A DNA stretch of 64,000 nt from Pyxicephalus adspersus (taxonomy: Eukaryota; Chordata; Amphibia; Anura; Pyxicephalidae). This document shows, one piece after another, positions 13,501-22,675 of this stretch. The notes under the pieces are model-generated. The model was not told the DNA's origin, did no database searches, and saw nothing but the letters and a program-made list of their open reading frames with translations. How positions within the stretch are numbered: the stretch's first letter is position 1; each line of letters opens with the position of its first letter. The translations under genes and the position numbers were made by a program. The stretch covers positions 46,121,539 through 46,185,538 of the forward strand of contig NC_092862.1 of assembly GCF_032062135.1 (NCBI RefSeq). Reading direction: 5' to 3'.

Positions 13501-16500
13501 GCTAAAATGACATCTCACTCATAAGGCCAAAGCAAATGAAATAGTGGATGTAAATCACATGGCAGCTAGAGTTGAATCTCAAGAATAAATCCATCAAAAA
13601 TGAAATTTCATAGTAATGTGGACACAAGAATGTAAGAATACAAACCACTGTCTGAGGTTACCAAAGGCAAAGTGTTTCCCAAATCACCCCTATTATGTTA
13701 AGACTGGAAGGGTCCTCTTATCACAGTTTGTGCAGGTTTTTATCTTTATATTTATTGTGCAGCACAGTATGCTGGAAATAAATAAATAAAAGATATTAAT
13801 TACAACTAAAGTCTTTATTGAAAAAGCTCAAGTAACTTAATTTTCTTTAATTTGTAAGTGTAAGTGCTGCAGAAATGTCTCACTGAAAGAGAAACTGTTC
13901 ACCTGTTGTTATCAATGCTTCCTGTATGCATAGCGTAATTTTCAGCTTCCCCTTTGCAAAATTATAGATTGGATCCCGATCACAGAGTGAGTTACGCTGT
14001 CATCAAAGCATCAATAAAACTACAGCAAAATGTACTCTGATTTCAACAAGTTGCAGCAATCACACAGACTGGAGGAAATCTAACATTATCCCTTTCCTAC
14101 CATGCTGAACTGTCCATGGACCACTGCTTTTGTTGAATTTTATTTTGACCCTTTAAATCATAAAATCTCAGCATTACACATGGGCATTACCTAAGGTAGT
14201 CTTCGTGTAGCCACAGCCTGCATAGGAATGCACGCTCTTCCAGATTGACACCCAACTATCAAGGCATATTATTATTTGCATATCTCCTCTCAATTACTAG
14301 CCCACTGCTTCTCTCAGGGCTGTAGGCTATAAACAAAGAAATAAGGCAGAGGTATGTGGTGATTTTAGGAATTTATGTACAGCCTCCTCACTAGCCATTA
14401 GCTGCCTGCATTGCATAGAGAACCACAAAATAGGGTAAAACCAAAATGTTATTTTTAAATTCTTATTATTATAATGTTTAAAAGGGATTAAAGTTAACTA
14501 GGAAAGGCTGGACCTGTTATCGCTGCAGGGTGATTACACACAGGTAAGTATGTGCAGAAGCTCACCACCCGCCGGAGTTTATTTACGCTTTAAGTTTATT
14601 AGGCTGATCATGTCTCTTCTGCAATAGTAAACCTGTCTGGATGCAGTATAGTTCCACTTAAGTACTTAGCTGTTATAAAAGTAATAAGTGTTACCTTTTG
14701 GTGATACTCCAGGGCATCCAGTTCACCTTGATTCAGTGCATTTGTTCTCTTACGTTTCTGTAAGATTCAACAAAAAGAAAGTTACATAATTCATCATATG
14801 GTTTTTAATGGACAGCACAAATTTCTGGATCCAAGACACATGAGATATATTTAATTTCTTAGTAGCAACCTTTTGGCACTTCAGTAACCCAGTTTCAGCA
14901 CACGGATGTTAGTGGTTTGTCAATAGGGAGTTAATCTAATGTTGAAAAAAAAAACTATGTAAAAATAAGGAATTTGACTTTAACTGAAACAATCCCTGGT
15001 GGACATTCTTCAAAGTCCAAGTGTTTTAATGGTGGTAAATGGATTCTCCACCAGGAAATGCTTCAGTGAATATCAGGTTCACTGTTTTATAAATAGATTC
15101 CAAAAACTTCTTTGGAAATTACCCATTTGCAAAATTTCATCAAGAAAGTGTATAACAATTTTATTATACACCAACATTTAAAAAAGAATTTGGTTCAGAA
15201 ATGTATTACTGAAATAGTTATACAATGTTTAGCTCAATGAAGGTTTTTCTTATTGTGCTTCTCCAATAACTGCTTTGGATGTCATTTTATAATTCAATAC
15301 ATGTATGCTCTTCAGGGTTCTGTACTGGCTGTATTACTATAATGATTTGGGAGAGAATGTTATGCAAGTCTTCTTCCTCAATGCACAATACATCACTTTC
15401 TTGTACTGTAACTCACCCTCTGCTTTCCTTTTTTTCTCTGCAAGTTTCTTTTATTCCCACCTTACAATAGTCTACTATTCTCCTCTCTACAAAACATAAA
15501 GACATATATGATGGAGCATCTGAAGCTGGTGCAGGTATGAACAGGCACCCCTGGGTGAATACACTTTACACTTACTGCAAATTCTATTTTTTTTTCTTAG
15601 AGACAGAATCTTTTATCAGCCTTTGCTAAAAATGAATAAATAAATAAAAAAGTTGTGTATTACGGAGTTTAAAAATTGAAGCTCAAACAAAGAACATCAG
15701 AATGAATGGGAGGTAAGACTCATGTTCACCTCTGAAGCTATAATGAGATAGAGGCGGTCACAGAGGAAGACAGAACACAGCTGTATCCATTCCATCTTGT
15801 ATTCAGGGCCGGATTTCCCACAAGGACAGCTAGATTAATAGCATCCCTCTTCCCTTTTCTCTTCCTCTCTCCATATATCCCTTTTTTCTTTCCCTTCTCT
15901 CTCTCTTCCATCTCCCTCTGTCTCCCTTTTCCCTTTCTCCTTCCCTCTCCCTGTCTTTCTTTCTTTCTCTCTGTTGTTCAGGTGGAACGGCTTCCATGGC
16001 GTGGTATGTGTGTCAGTATCAAAGGCTGGTATTGGCTTCGGAAGAGGGGGGGAGGCAAATGTTAGCTGGCCTAGGGAAGCCAAAAGAATAAATCTGGCCC
16101 TGCCTGTAATAAAATGCTGTTTGTAAATTAAAGATTGGGTATAAATAATGAAAATGATATTAAGACTGTAAACTAAAAAAAATTATAGTAATCTGTTGAA
16201 AAACTCCAACTTGGTCAAACTTTTCCACCATAAGAAGGATGGTCCAGGGATTGTTTGGAAAGGCTGAAGACTGGAATGTGTTATTGTAAATACACACAAT
16301 ATGGGTATAGGTCTAATTAGGCATGCTTAATACACAAGTTTACAAAGAAATGCCTCCTGCAGCTTTGCTTGCACATGATGCATATGATGATTCCAAAAGA
16401 GATTATGAGAGGATGGGGCCTTTCTTTAGGTTATGGAGAATTCAGCAGGTAAAACAGAACACTTCTTTTGCAGAAATGCACACAATGACAAATCTCACAG

Positions 16501-17454
16501 GCCCAGGAACCGCAGTGCCAATGGAACAGGCGCAGGGATTGCAATAGCAACCCCTGTTCACGGGGGGGGGGGGTATAGAGCCTTCCATCAATGTGGAATA
16601 ACTGGATGGGCAGGTGTCGGACTAAGTATGGAGAAGATTGTGTTAACCAGGACTAGGTGTAGGACAAAGGCCTTAACACACCTGCAGGCCAAGTAAGCCC
16701 CTTACTGTGGGTCTGCAAACAGGACCTTCCCCTGCCCACTTACCAATCTCTTGCCTTCCTGTTGGTGCTGCATAGCTGCCAATATGGGACTGAAGGCACA
16801 GGTAGGCACGGTGTCCCTGCACTGAGGGAGTCTGTCACTAAAGGGGCTACACACTGGAGGTCTATTGCTGTGGGTCATAGGGGAGGCATCAATGGGGTCC
16901 GTCACTGAGGTGCCAATATTGTAGATGATGTGCAAATTTGCAGTGCAGGGGTGGCACAGATCCAAATTCTGCCCACAGATGGGTCTGTAGCTGCACCCTT
17001 GTGTAGTGTGTAGAATTAAACTTAAATCTCTAACTATGTGGAGATTCATCTCATCTTACTTTTTTTATATAGTGTAAGAACTAAAACAGTTGACATCGAT
17101 CCCTGTTCATAAAGGAATGATAATTACATGCTCTTAACACAATCCCAGGCTCTGTACCAGGGGCTCCCCTGTACTGAAAGCCAATACCTTTCTGACAGCC
17201 CTTTTTCCGGTAGGGGCGCTGTTGTCCTGTTGCCTGTCATCCCGTGTATGGTCGGTAGGTGGCGGGTTGAGTGAGAAGTAAGGTTTGAGCAACCTGAAGA
17301 GCTCCTCCTTCACTCTGTACAAAGTCCTCGTCTTCGTCTGTTCCTGGGGGCAGCGGGGGTCACCGGTCAGACCTCCTCCAATCACATACCACTTGTTAAT
17401 TAGAGTCAATTCATCGAGGAGCCAGCCTGCGGAGCTCTCACACACCACAGCCAT
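4149..17454 (-). CDS. METTL4: METTL4, MT-A70 family methyltransferase, 5' half of the gene (3 coding exons; continues off left edge)
   Basis: Three exons on the minus strand join in frame (17188-17454, 14695-14757, 4149-4521) to give 234 codons plus one base. Landmarks that match vertebrate METTL4 are the N-terminal SAGWLLDELTLINK, then KRKR followed by NQGELDALEYH, then LIQEGLKNG, and finally GEKYLIPPKTSFLLSDISCM just before the methyltransferase core. METTL4 is an MT-A70-type S-adenosylmethionine-dependent adenine methyltransferase. It has been reported to form N6,2'-O-dimethyladenosine in U2 snRNA and, with debate, 6mA in DNA. The catalytic DPPW motif and the SAM-binding fold should follow immediately but lie beyond position 1, because the third intron is still open at the window edge. 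The human protein is about 470 residues, so roughly half is here. Recognition is from sequence similarity; the activity statement is family knowledge. Confidence 0.93.
4703..4775 (+). repeat. Fragment of family-B element (GTTCTCCCCAG end)
   Basis: Begins CAGTGTTCTCCCCAG, the same terminus as the elements at 35959 and 43439, followed by ttttagctgggcg and ccggc. The rest of the element is missing or diverged. Confidence 0.7.
6308..6583 (+). pseudogene. LINE (L1-like) ORF2 C-terminal fragment
   Basis: A 91-codon open stretch contains GSLDMPGIPNYYAAAHLRHQ followed by LW, the typical segment downstream of the reverse-transcriptase domain in L1/Tx1 ORF2 (consensus GGL.LP....YY.AA.L). No upstream RT motif is visible, so it is a short 5'-truncated or decayed copy. 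This is a plain match to a well-known family signature; no function is expected. Confidence 0.65.
6943..6984 (+). repeat. Perfect 21-bp tandem duplication
   Basis: Two identical head-to-tail copies of a 21-bp unit beginning tgaatccatattg (6943-6963 and 6964-6984). Confidence 0.95.
8110..8583. mobile_element. MITE with 18-bp perfect terminal inverted repeats (family F)
   Basis: Starts CAGGTAGTCCCCGGGTTA and ends with its exact reverse complement. The flanks are ta on both sides, which would fit a TA target site. A diverged, longer copy lies at 20354-21182 and a right-end fragment at about 63370-63450. No open frame, so it is non-autonomous. Confidence 0.9.
10241..11791 (-). mobile_element. 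Tc1/mariner element, near full length
   Basis: Ends CAGTTAGGTCCATAAATATT and its inverse, flanked by TA dinucleotides. The two ends form inverted repeats of about 210 bp (10241-10450 and 11580-11791) that also share the internal ggctttag and caacccactgaatt blocks, as in long-IR Tc1 elements. It carries one broken transposase on the minus strand. Confidence 0.95.
10485..11456 (-). pseudogene. Tc1-like transposase pseudogene
   Basis: Reading the minus strand from ATG at 11456 gives a Tc1 transposase in pieces. First comes a helix-turn-helix start (MWSKELSMQVKQAIIRQQKQ), then a stop, then LSNAKRPGHPSQ. A frame change follows near 11100, between DQNIL and FWKNILWTDETK. A stop (TGA) sits just before MNSEVFRDIL, and the frame then stays open to the end. 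The DDE triad positions are visible as WTDET, QMDNDPKHT and PDLNPIEH. At least one frameshift and two stops make it non-functional; movement could only be in trans. Known family, recognised directly from its motifs. Confidence 0.93.
14695..14757 (-). CDS. METTL4: METTL4 coding exon 2
   Basis: A 63-nt exon, 21 codons in phase 0 on both sides. The acceptor is cttacag|AAACG and the donor CAAAAG|gtaaca. It encodes KRKRTNALNQGELDALEYHQ plus K, matching the conserved KRKR...NQGELDA...YH block of METTL4. It is a basic, nuclear-localisation-like segment followed by the start of a helical region. Too short to appear as a long open frame; found by reading the reverse strand for the conserved block. Confidence 0.9.
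14758..17187 (-). other. METTL4: METTL4 intron 1
   Basis: Contains the hAT-type MITE at 15804-16102 with its polypyrimidine tract and a G-run at about 16561-16572. Positions 16320-17050 show several short open frames on both strands but no family signature; I see no gene. Confidence 0.85.
15804..16102. mobile_element. hAT-type MITE with internal polypyrimidine tract
   Basis: Ends CAGGGCCGGATTT and, inverted, CAGGGCCAGATTT. The flanking octamers cttgtatt and cctgtaat match at 6 of 8 positions, consistent with an aged hAT duplication. The interior at 15843-15975 is almost pure CT on the plus strand, which accounts for the K/E/R-rich shadow frame on the opposite strand. Confidence 0.75.
17188..17454 (-). 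CDS. METTL4: METTL4 coding exon 1
   Basis: Eighty-nine codons from ATG at 17454 down to donor AAG|gtattg (intron starts at 17187), phase 0. The start was chosen because MAVVCESSAGWLL aligns with the annotated mammalian amino terminus. An in-frame ATG 13 codons upstream (17493) with no intervening stop is an alternative start. The chosen ATG has G at +4 but C at -3, so its context is only moderate. The exon ends in a basic stretch (GKRAVRK) that runs straight into the basic start of exon 2. Confidence 0.9.
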
Positions 17455-17700
17455 GAGTATGCTATTAGTGACGTGCCACGTTAGGGTGCACAAAACGAAA
17501 TACGAAGTCAGAGGTCCTATAAATTCATCAGACTGCTATGCCACATAAATATTACCCGGTATTCGGGTTGTGCCGCTCACAGATTCGAAGAAACATCTTC
17601 CTGTCCGGCGAATATCTCATTCCCCGCTCACACGGCTTCCAACATAAACACAGGCGGCGCCGGCGCCATCTTGTGATGGTAAAGCAAACTGCAAGACGAA
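17455..17700 (-). promoter_or_regulatory. METTL4: METTL4 5' UTR / CpG-rich promoter with YY1-type site
   Basis: CpG density rises sharply from about 17200 to 17700. On the minus strand CAAGATGGC (17665-17673) followed by GCCGGCGCC is a typical YY1 element, which in vertebrate TATA-less promoters often sits just downstream of the transcription start. It lies about 210 nt upstream of the METTL4 ATG. The motif is seen directly; its use is inferred. Confidence 0.6.
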
Positions 17701-20353
17701 ATCGTGGAGCTCCTGTGCAGTTCTCTTTGCCTTTATTATTCACATTTCATTGTTTGAAACAGACATAGAAAATTCGAGGTTTTGCATATATATGAATCTG
17801 ATTTGTCTCTCTGCAGTGAGATTTGTGCAATATGCATATAATGACTGTGCTTTCTGTTTTAGCCTAGAGGGCTGAAGTTTGAACCCTCCAATAAGTTTAG
17901 TTTGAAATACAACCCTCAGCTTTACTACACTATAAATAAAAGGTAATCAATAGAAGGGCAGTGTCACATTTGCAATTTAGCAACACGACGGCTGAGATGC
18001 AAGTGTTAATAAATCTGATTCACCCCATGATGCTTTGCAGTGCAGAATCACTGAAGTTTACTTAAAATTTCATTCCCATGGTGGCTGAAATGCTTAGTTG
18101 CTAGTGTGGAAGTGGCGACAAAGCGACTTACCAACAAATAAATGTTACAGTAGGTAAATAGGTGGCCAAGTGAAGAACAATGCAGGTTTTATTTTCCATG
18201 TCATAAGAATATTCTACTTTTCACAAGCAATGTTAAAACCAAACTACAGGCAAATAGCTCAGGTAAAATAATAAAAGTTGCAGGCTTCCAGGGCAAGCAG
18301 CAAATATGTGATATTCTGCCCTGCAGCTGTTAGGTTGCTTCCTCCTGTAGATCATAACAGAAATCTTTAACCTGCAAACTACATTTGTCCTAGCTAATAG
18401 GACAGCCATCTATAGCAATAGTGCTGCTTCTTCCATTTCTTATATTCATTTTTTCCTGGTGTTTGTAAAATTTCCTTATACCTGTTTTCAGCATACAAAT
18501 ATAAAACAATAATTTCAACTTATGGCATATTCTCATAGTTGCTGGTTAGTGTATATTGTTTTTTATTATCTAATTCCTTATAGGAATTTTCAGTAACCTC
18601 CAGTTTCTTTTCTTTGTGATACATTGGGAAGCAGCCAACCTAGCCATATTGACTCTTTAGGTTGCTGCCCTATTCTCTAGGACAAATGCCATTTACAGAG
18701 GCTGACATATTGCTTTTAATAAACGAAGGTTAATGCAGTTACCCATATGTTGAGGTGACCGCCGACATCTAATTACTCAATGTGTTATGAAAGTACCCCA
18801 ATCTAAATAAAGAAATCCATTGTAATAAACAGATCCGAGGAGGTCTGGTCTGAAAAAGACAAATAATTGGTAGCATGACTGAGATTGGTGTATTACACAA
18901 ATATAGAATACTGCCAGGTAATATCTTCTCAGAAACAACTGTTGATATATGCAGAAAGAGAAGCTCCCTTAATATTTAGAGACATTGCAACAACATTTCC
19001 CCATAACATTTGGTTTTGTTTCAAGGGGAAGGGCAGTAAAGTAAATGGCTAAAGGAAAAATGTCTAAAACAAGTTTCACCATCTCCCATTGTATCTCCAG
19101 AACTTTCAAGGACAACTGTGTTAGGCAGTAATAACATTCTAAAAAATTCCTCTTAAGGGAGAAAGTAAAAAGACTTTCCTCTGTGTAATAATCATTATGT
19201 CTTATCCAGGGTAGATGTGGTGTCTGTGACAGAAGGACTCAATTATCTGAACTGGGGTGTGGAGGAGTAACAAGATTACCACTGTGCTAAGCAAACCTCC
19301 TTTAATTGCACCACTAGAAAAACTCATATAGGAGTGACGCTTTCACTATCTATTGTGACGTATCAGAAAACCCACCAGAATATTTCACAAAATAAGCACT
19401 ATGCCTTCCTTTTGTACATGATGTTAATTCATGTCATGTTACACAGCTTTTATCCTCCTGTGTCTCTTACGTTTCCTTCATTTCTCCAGCCTCTGTAGGA
19501 TGTTTAGACATTTGATGCTTCCAGTGGTGTTATATGTCTGTGCATCCTGCCAAGATCAGTGGTTTTATCCTCCAATCCCTGTGGCACACAGGACACAGCA
19601 TTGATGTAAAAGTTAGATAATGAAACTAGGCACACTGTGGGGGATACAGCCACCTAACATTCATGGAAATATTGAACGCCAAGGAGGAGCTGCAATGGAG
19701 GTAAAGTAGGAGACATGAGCTGCATTAAAAATATATTCAATGTGGCCTTGTCATTATGGCTCATAATTTAAGGTAAACACATATTCAAAAACATATGCAA
19801 TACTAGGTTGCCTAGTGTCCTGTTGTCTTGCCAATCACTACTTGTTTCATAATAATCCAAACTATTTTTTCTTTCACTTTGATCACTTCCAGGAGTATTG
19901 TAGGCTCTTTGAAGCAGAGAATCCCAGCCCCAATGTCAGCAGAGCTGTAAGTCACTCCCTGGGAAGCCTTCGAGTGATTGCAAACTGCAATGAGTTTTCA
20001 AACTCTACGCAGGTAGAATTTTCAAAGTGTACTGAAAATCTCCTTCTTTTTATATACTTTAATATAGCCTTAATATAACCTTTGTAGTGGTTTCAGCTTT
20101 CAAGTAATTTGGGGGCCACTTTTAGAACACATTACACAAAGGCTACACTGGCAGCTCTTCCGACATCTGCCATGTCCTAACAAAGGTGGCAGTGCCTAGC
20201 AGCAAATTTGTACAGATTCTTGAATTACTCAAGTGAAGCAATACCACTTTATGGTCAAAAACATTGCAACTTTACAATGGGTATGAAAATCACACCAAAA
20301 ATTATTGCTGCTTTCTAACTTGTTAGCACAATTTATCTACCTGTACACACACA

Positions 20354-21182
20354 CACGTAATACCCGAGATAAGGACATCCAACATATGGATGACTCCCAG
20401 ATACAAAATACGAATGGGGTTTCCCTGTTCACTCCTGTGCAGGACAGGGGCTTGATGAGGGGGAGGGGGCAGTTCACATGTCTTGCAGAAGAAATCTTTT
20501 GCTAAACATAGCTGGGGTTATGGGTGATCTTATGAGCTGAGCTGATCTACCACCTCTTGTAACTCTTTAATGACCAAGACAAACTCTGCAGTTGTTTATT
20601 TTTGCATATCAAAGCATAGCTTGAAGGTAATTAATGCTTGGCTAACCCAGAAACAAGTTTGCCCTTGCCTGAGTAGTAAGTACCTGATTTTATGAAGTAG
20701 AATCTGAGAAGACTTCCAATGATGTCAGCAGCTTGTCTCAGGAAAAAGCCCCAGCCCTTCACATGTTGTGTGCCATGGTAGTGCAATCAACACCCAGCAG
20801 TAGTGTGCAGACACACACACCTGGCTGCAAGGAAAAAGCTGGACTTGGAATGTGGGTGATCCTAAGGGATGAGCTGTTCTTATTATTAAACAGGATTTTA
20901 TAGGCAGAGGAGGTTTCTCTTTACATATCAAAGCACAGCTTGCTCCAGAAGTTATTGAATTTATAGGCTCCAAAAATGTATTTTTTTGTTTTTGCTTTGT
21001 TTGTGATTAGCTCACAGTGAGGATTTTATACAGTAACTGACACCATGCTGCCTAATATGTTGAGACAAACATCTGTCCTAATTGCATTTATTAAAATAAT
21101 GTACCTGTTCTGACTTACATACAAATTCAACTTAAGAACAAACCTACAGTCCCTCTCTCTTATGTAACCCGGGGACTACCTG
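20354..21182. mobile_element. Family-F MITE, diverged and longer copy
   Basis: Shares with 8110-8583 the aaggacatccaa block, cttgcagaagaaat, ctcttgtaactctttaatga, gacaaacatctgtcctaatt and the right end taacccggggactacctg. The left TIR has decayed to cacgtaatacccgagat. A repeated tttacatatcaaagca / tttgcatatcaaagca segment (about 20605 and 20920) suggests an internal duplication or insertion of about 350 bp. Confidence 0.82.
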
Positions 21183-21199
21183 TATATAAAAGAATGGAT

Positions 21200-21570
21200 A
21201 TCCATCATTTGCGGGGGTCCCCTTCCCGTCCGTCTTTACTGCCGCAGCCTCCTGCATACATACGTCACATATCCCAGGAGGCTATGGGCTGCTCCTGGGA
21301 ATGCCTGAGATCGGGAATGCTCTATAAGGGGCTTTCCTGGATGACAAAACAAAAATTGCCGATCTCACATGTGCAGCGTTTTTCTTCACATTTGTCATCC
21401 AATCTCAAGCTGTGTGAGATCCGGTGACGTGGGATCACAGAAGGGAAGATGGGTGCACCTGTTGTTATTTATGCACCGGAAAGAAGTCGGGATGGTACAG
21501 GACTCACTGGGCTCAGTTTGCGGATGCATTGAGGACTTTTTTTTTTTTTTGTAAAAGTTCTACTTTAAAG
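21200..21570. repeat. Interspersed repeat, family A (second copy)
   Basis: Contains cgtcacatatcccaggaggct, which is nearly the same as tcacatatcccaagaggct at 26440, then gatctcacatgtgcagc, a T-run and aaaagttctactttaaag at the end. Confidence 0.6.
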
Positions 21571-21815
21571 ACATTGGGCTCATTCAGAGCTCTAACATTA
21601 CATAATTATAGCTGCCATGTAAATATAACACTGCTGGAGGAACAAGGGGACACAAATGTACAATCAGAAGATGCAGCAATTACAATGAGCGCCCCTGGTT
21701 CCTCCAGCCCCATGACAGGCTTCATCTCTACAACACGGCAGAGTATTCCCCTATCCCCGGCCGTATAGGGCCACACGCCGCCTCCATGCCTTTCCCGCTA
21801 CAGTGCTGGCGGATG

Positions 21816-21823
21816 TGACGTCA
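21816..21823. promoter_or_regulatory. Full CRE palindrome upstream of SMCHD1
   Basis: TGACGTCA lies 88 bp upstream of the start codon inside the CpG island. It is the consensus site for CREB/ATF factors. The site is seen directly; regulation by these factors is inference. Confidence 0.55.
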
Positions 21824-21910
21824 CGGGCCCGTGTTTGAACCTAGTGCCGGGTTATCGCCTGGCTTTCCCCGCGCCGCCCCGGACCGGAGTTCCCTCTGCT
21901 AGGACCAGAC

Positions 21911-22069
21911 ATGGCGACAGGGAGTGCGAACCTGCCGGGCCAGGATGCAGGCGGCAGCTCCCCCTTCACCGTCTTCTTGTTTGACCGTCGCATGGAGCAA
22001 TGCGAGTGCGAGGAGAGGAGCCTGGAGGTGCGCGGCGGCTTCACCGAGCTTCGGCAAGACGTGTGTCGG
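21911..22069 (+). CDS. SMCHD1: SMCHD1 exon 1 (residues 1-53)
   Basis: Gly/Ser-rich start, then FTVFLFDRR, which matches the conserved TVYLFDRR at the beginning of the ubiquitin-like fold. Donor CGG|gtacgt, phase 0. The extreme N terminus is shorter than in human, giving a constant offset of 9 residues afterwards. Confidence 0.94.
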
Positions 22070-22624
22070 GTACGTCAGCTGAGGAGGGCTGGGGGCCACA
22101 TACCTGTCAGGCGGAGACCCTGGGGACAACACGGGCTGCAGGACTTACCCCATCCTCTGTGTGTAGCTATGCAAGGGAGACCATTGCAATACATTGTGCA
22201 GAATATCCAACTCCACACAAATCACCATTTCCTGTCATAATATATTAGTTTCTATTATGTGTTTCTATAATGTGTGCAGAATGGGAAAATTTCATGTTTC
22301 TTTTACCTTTCTTTATTACTAGAATGGTTACAATATTCTTTCTTGGTTTTATTATTAACAGTAATTATTTAGCGCCAACATAATATGCAGCGCTGTACAT
22401 TAACCCCTCTAGCGTTCTAATTCTGTCCATATTTCCATGCAAAAAGCATTGTTTTTTGCATGGAAATTTATTTTACATTGTAGGCTTATAATTCCTAGGC
22501 ATAATTTGCCAAAATATGTCCAATATTTATTAAATTTAATAATAAACTTTAAATAAAAAAATTACAAAAATCTGTTAAAAAATAAAAATAGTTAAACCTG
22601 TAATATAACTGTACAGTAGCATGT

Positions 22625-22675
<51 letters not shown>

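Larger units (their letters stand above)
4522..14694 (-). other. METTL4: METTL4 intron 2
   Basis: About 10.2 kb between coding exons 3 and 2. It contains a family-B fragment (4703-4775), an old repeat (4960-5175), a LINE ORF2 fragment, a 21-bp tandem duplication, a TIR MITE and a Tc1 element, all listed separately. About 7400-7515 is A-rich and G-run low complexity resembling a reversed LINE tail. Positions 8600-10240 and 11800-14690 are AT-rich with nothing I can recognise. Confidence 0.85.
17701..21780. other. Intergenic interval between METTL4 and SMCHD1
   Basis: Contains a family-F MITE (20354-21182) and a family-A repeat (21200-21570). Positions 17750-20340 are AT-rich with only short open frames. 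The frame at 19815-20078 has no recognisable motif and no convincing splice partners. No NDC80 coding sequence was recognised on either strand. Confidence 0.7.
21700..22150 (+). promoter_or_regulatory. SMCHD1: SMCHD1 CpG-island promoter
   Basis: A GC- and CpG-rich island covers the first coding exon and about 200 bp upstream, in contrast to the AT-rich surroundings. There is no TATA box near the expected start. This is the usual vertebrate housekeeping promoter architecture. Confidence 0.7.

Noticed and set aside
15835..16083. Lys/Glu/Arg-rich 82-codon minus-strand frame
   Set aside because: Arises from the CT-rich interior of a hAT MITE.
19815..20078. 87-codon open frame in the METTL4-SMCHD1 interval, considered as an exon of a third gene such as NDC80
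   Set aside because: No NDC80 motif or coiled coil, and no convincing partner exons. Length is within chance for AT-rich DNA.
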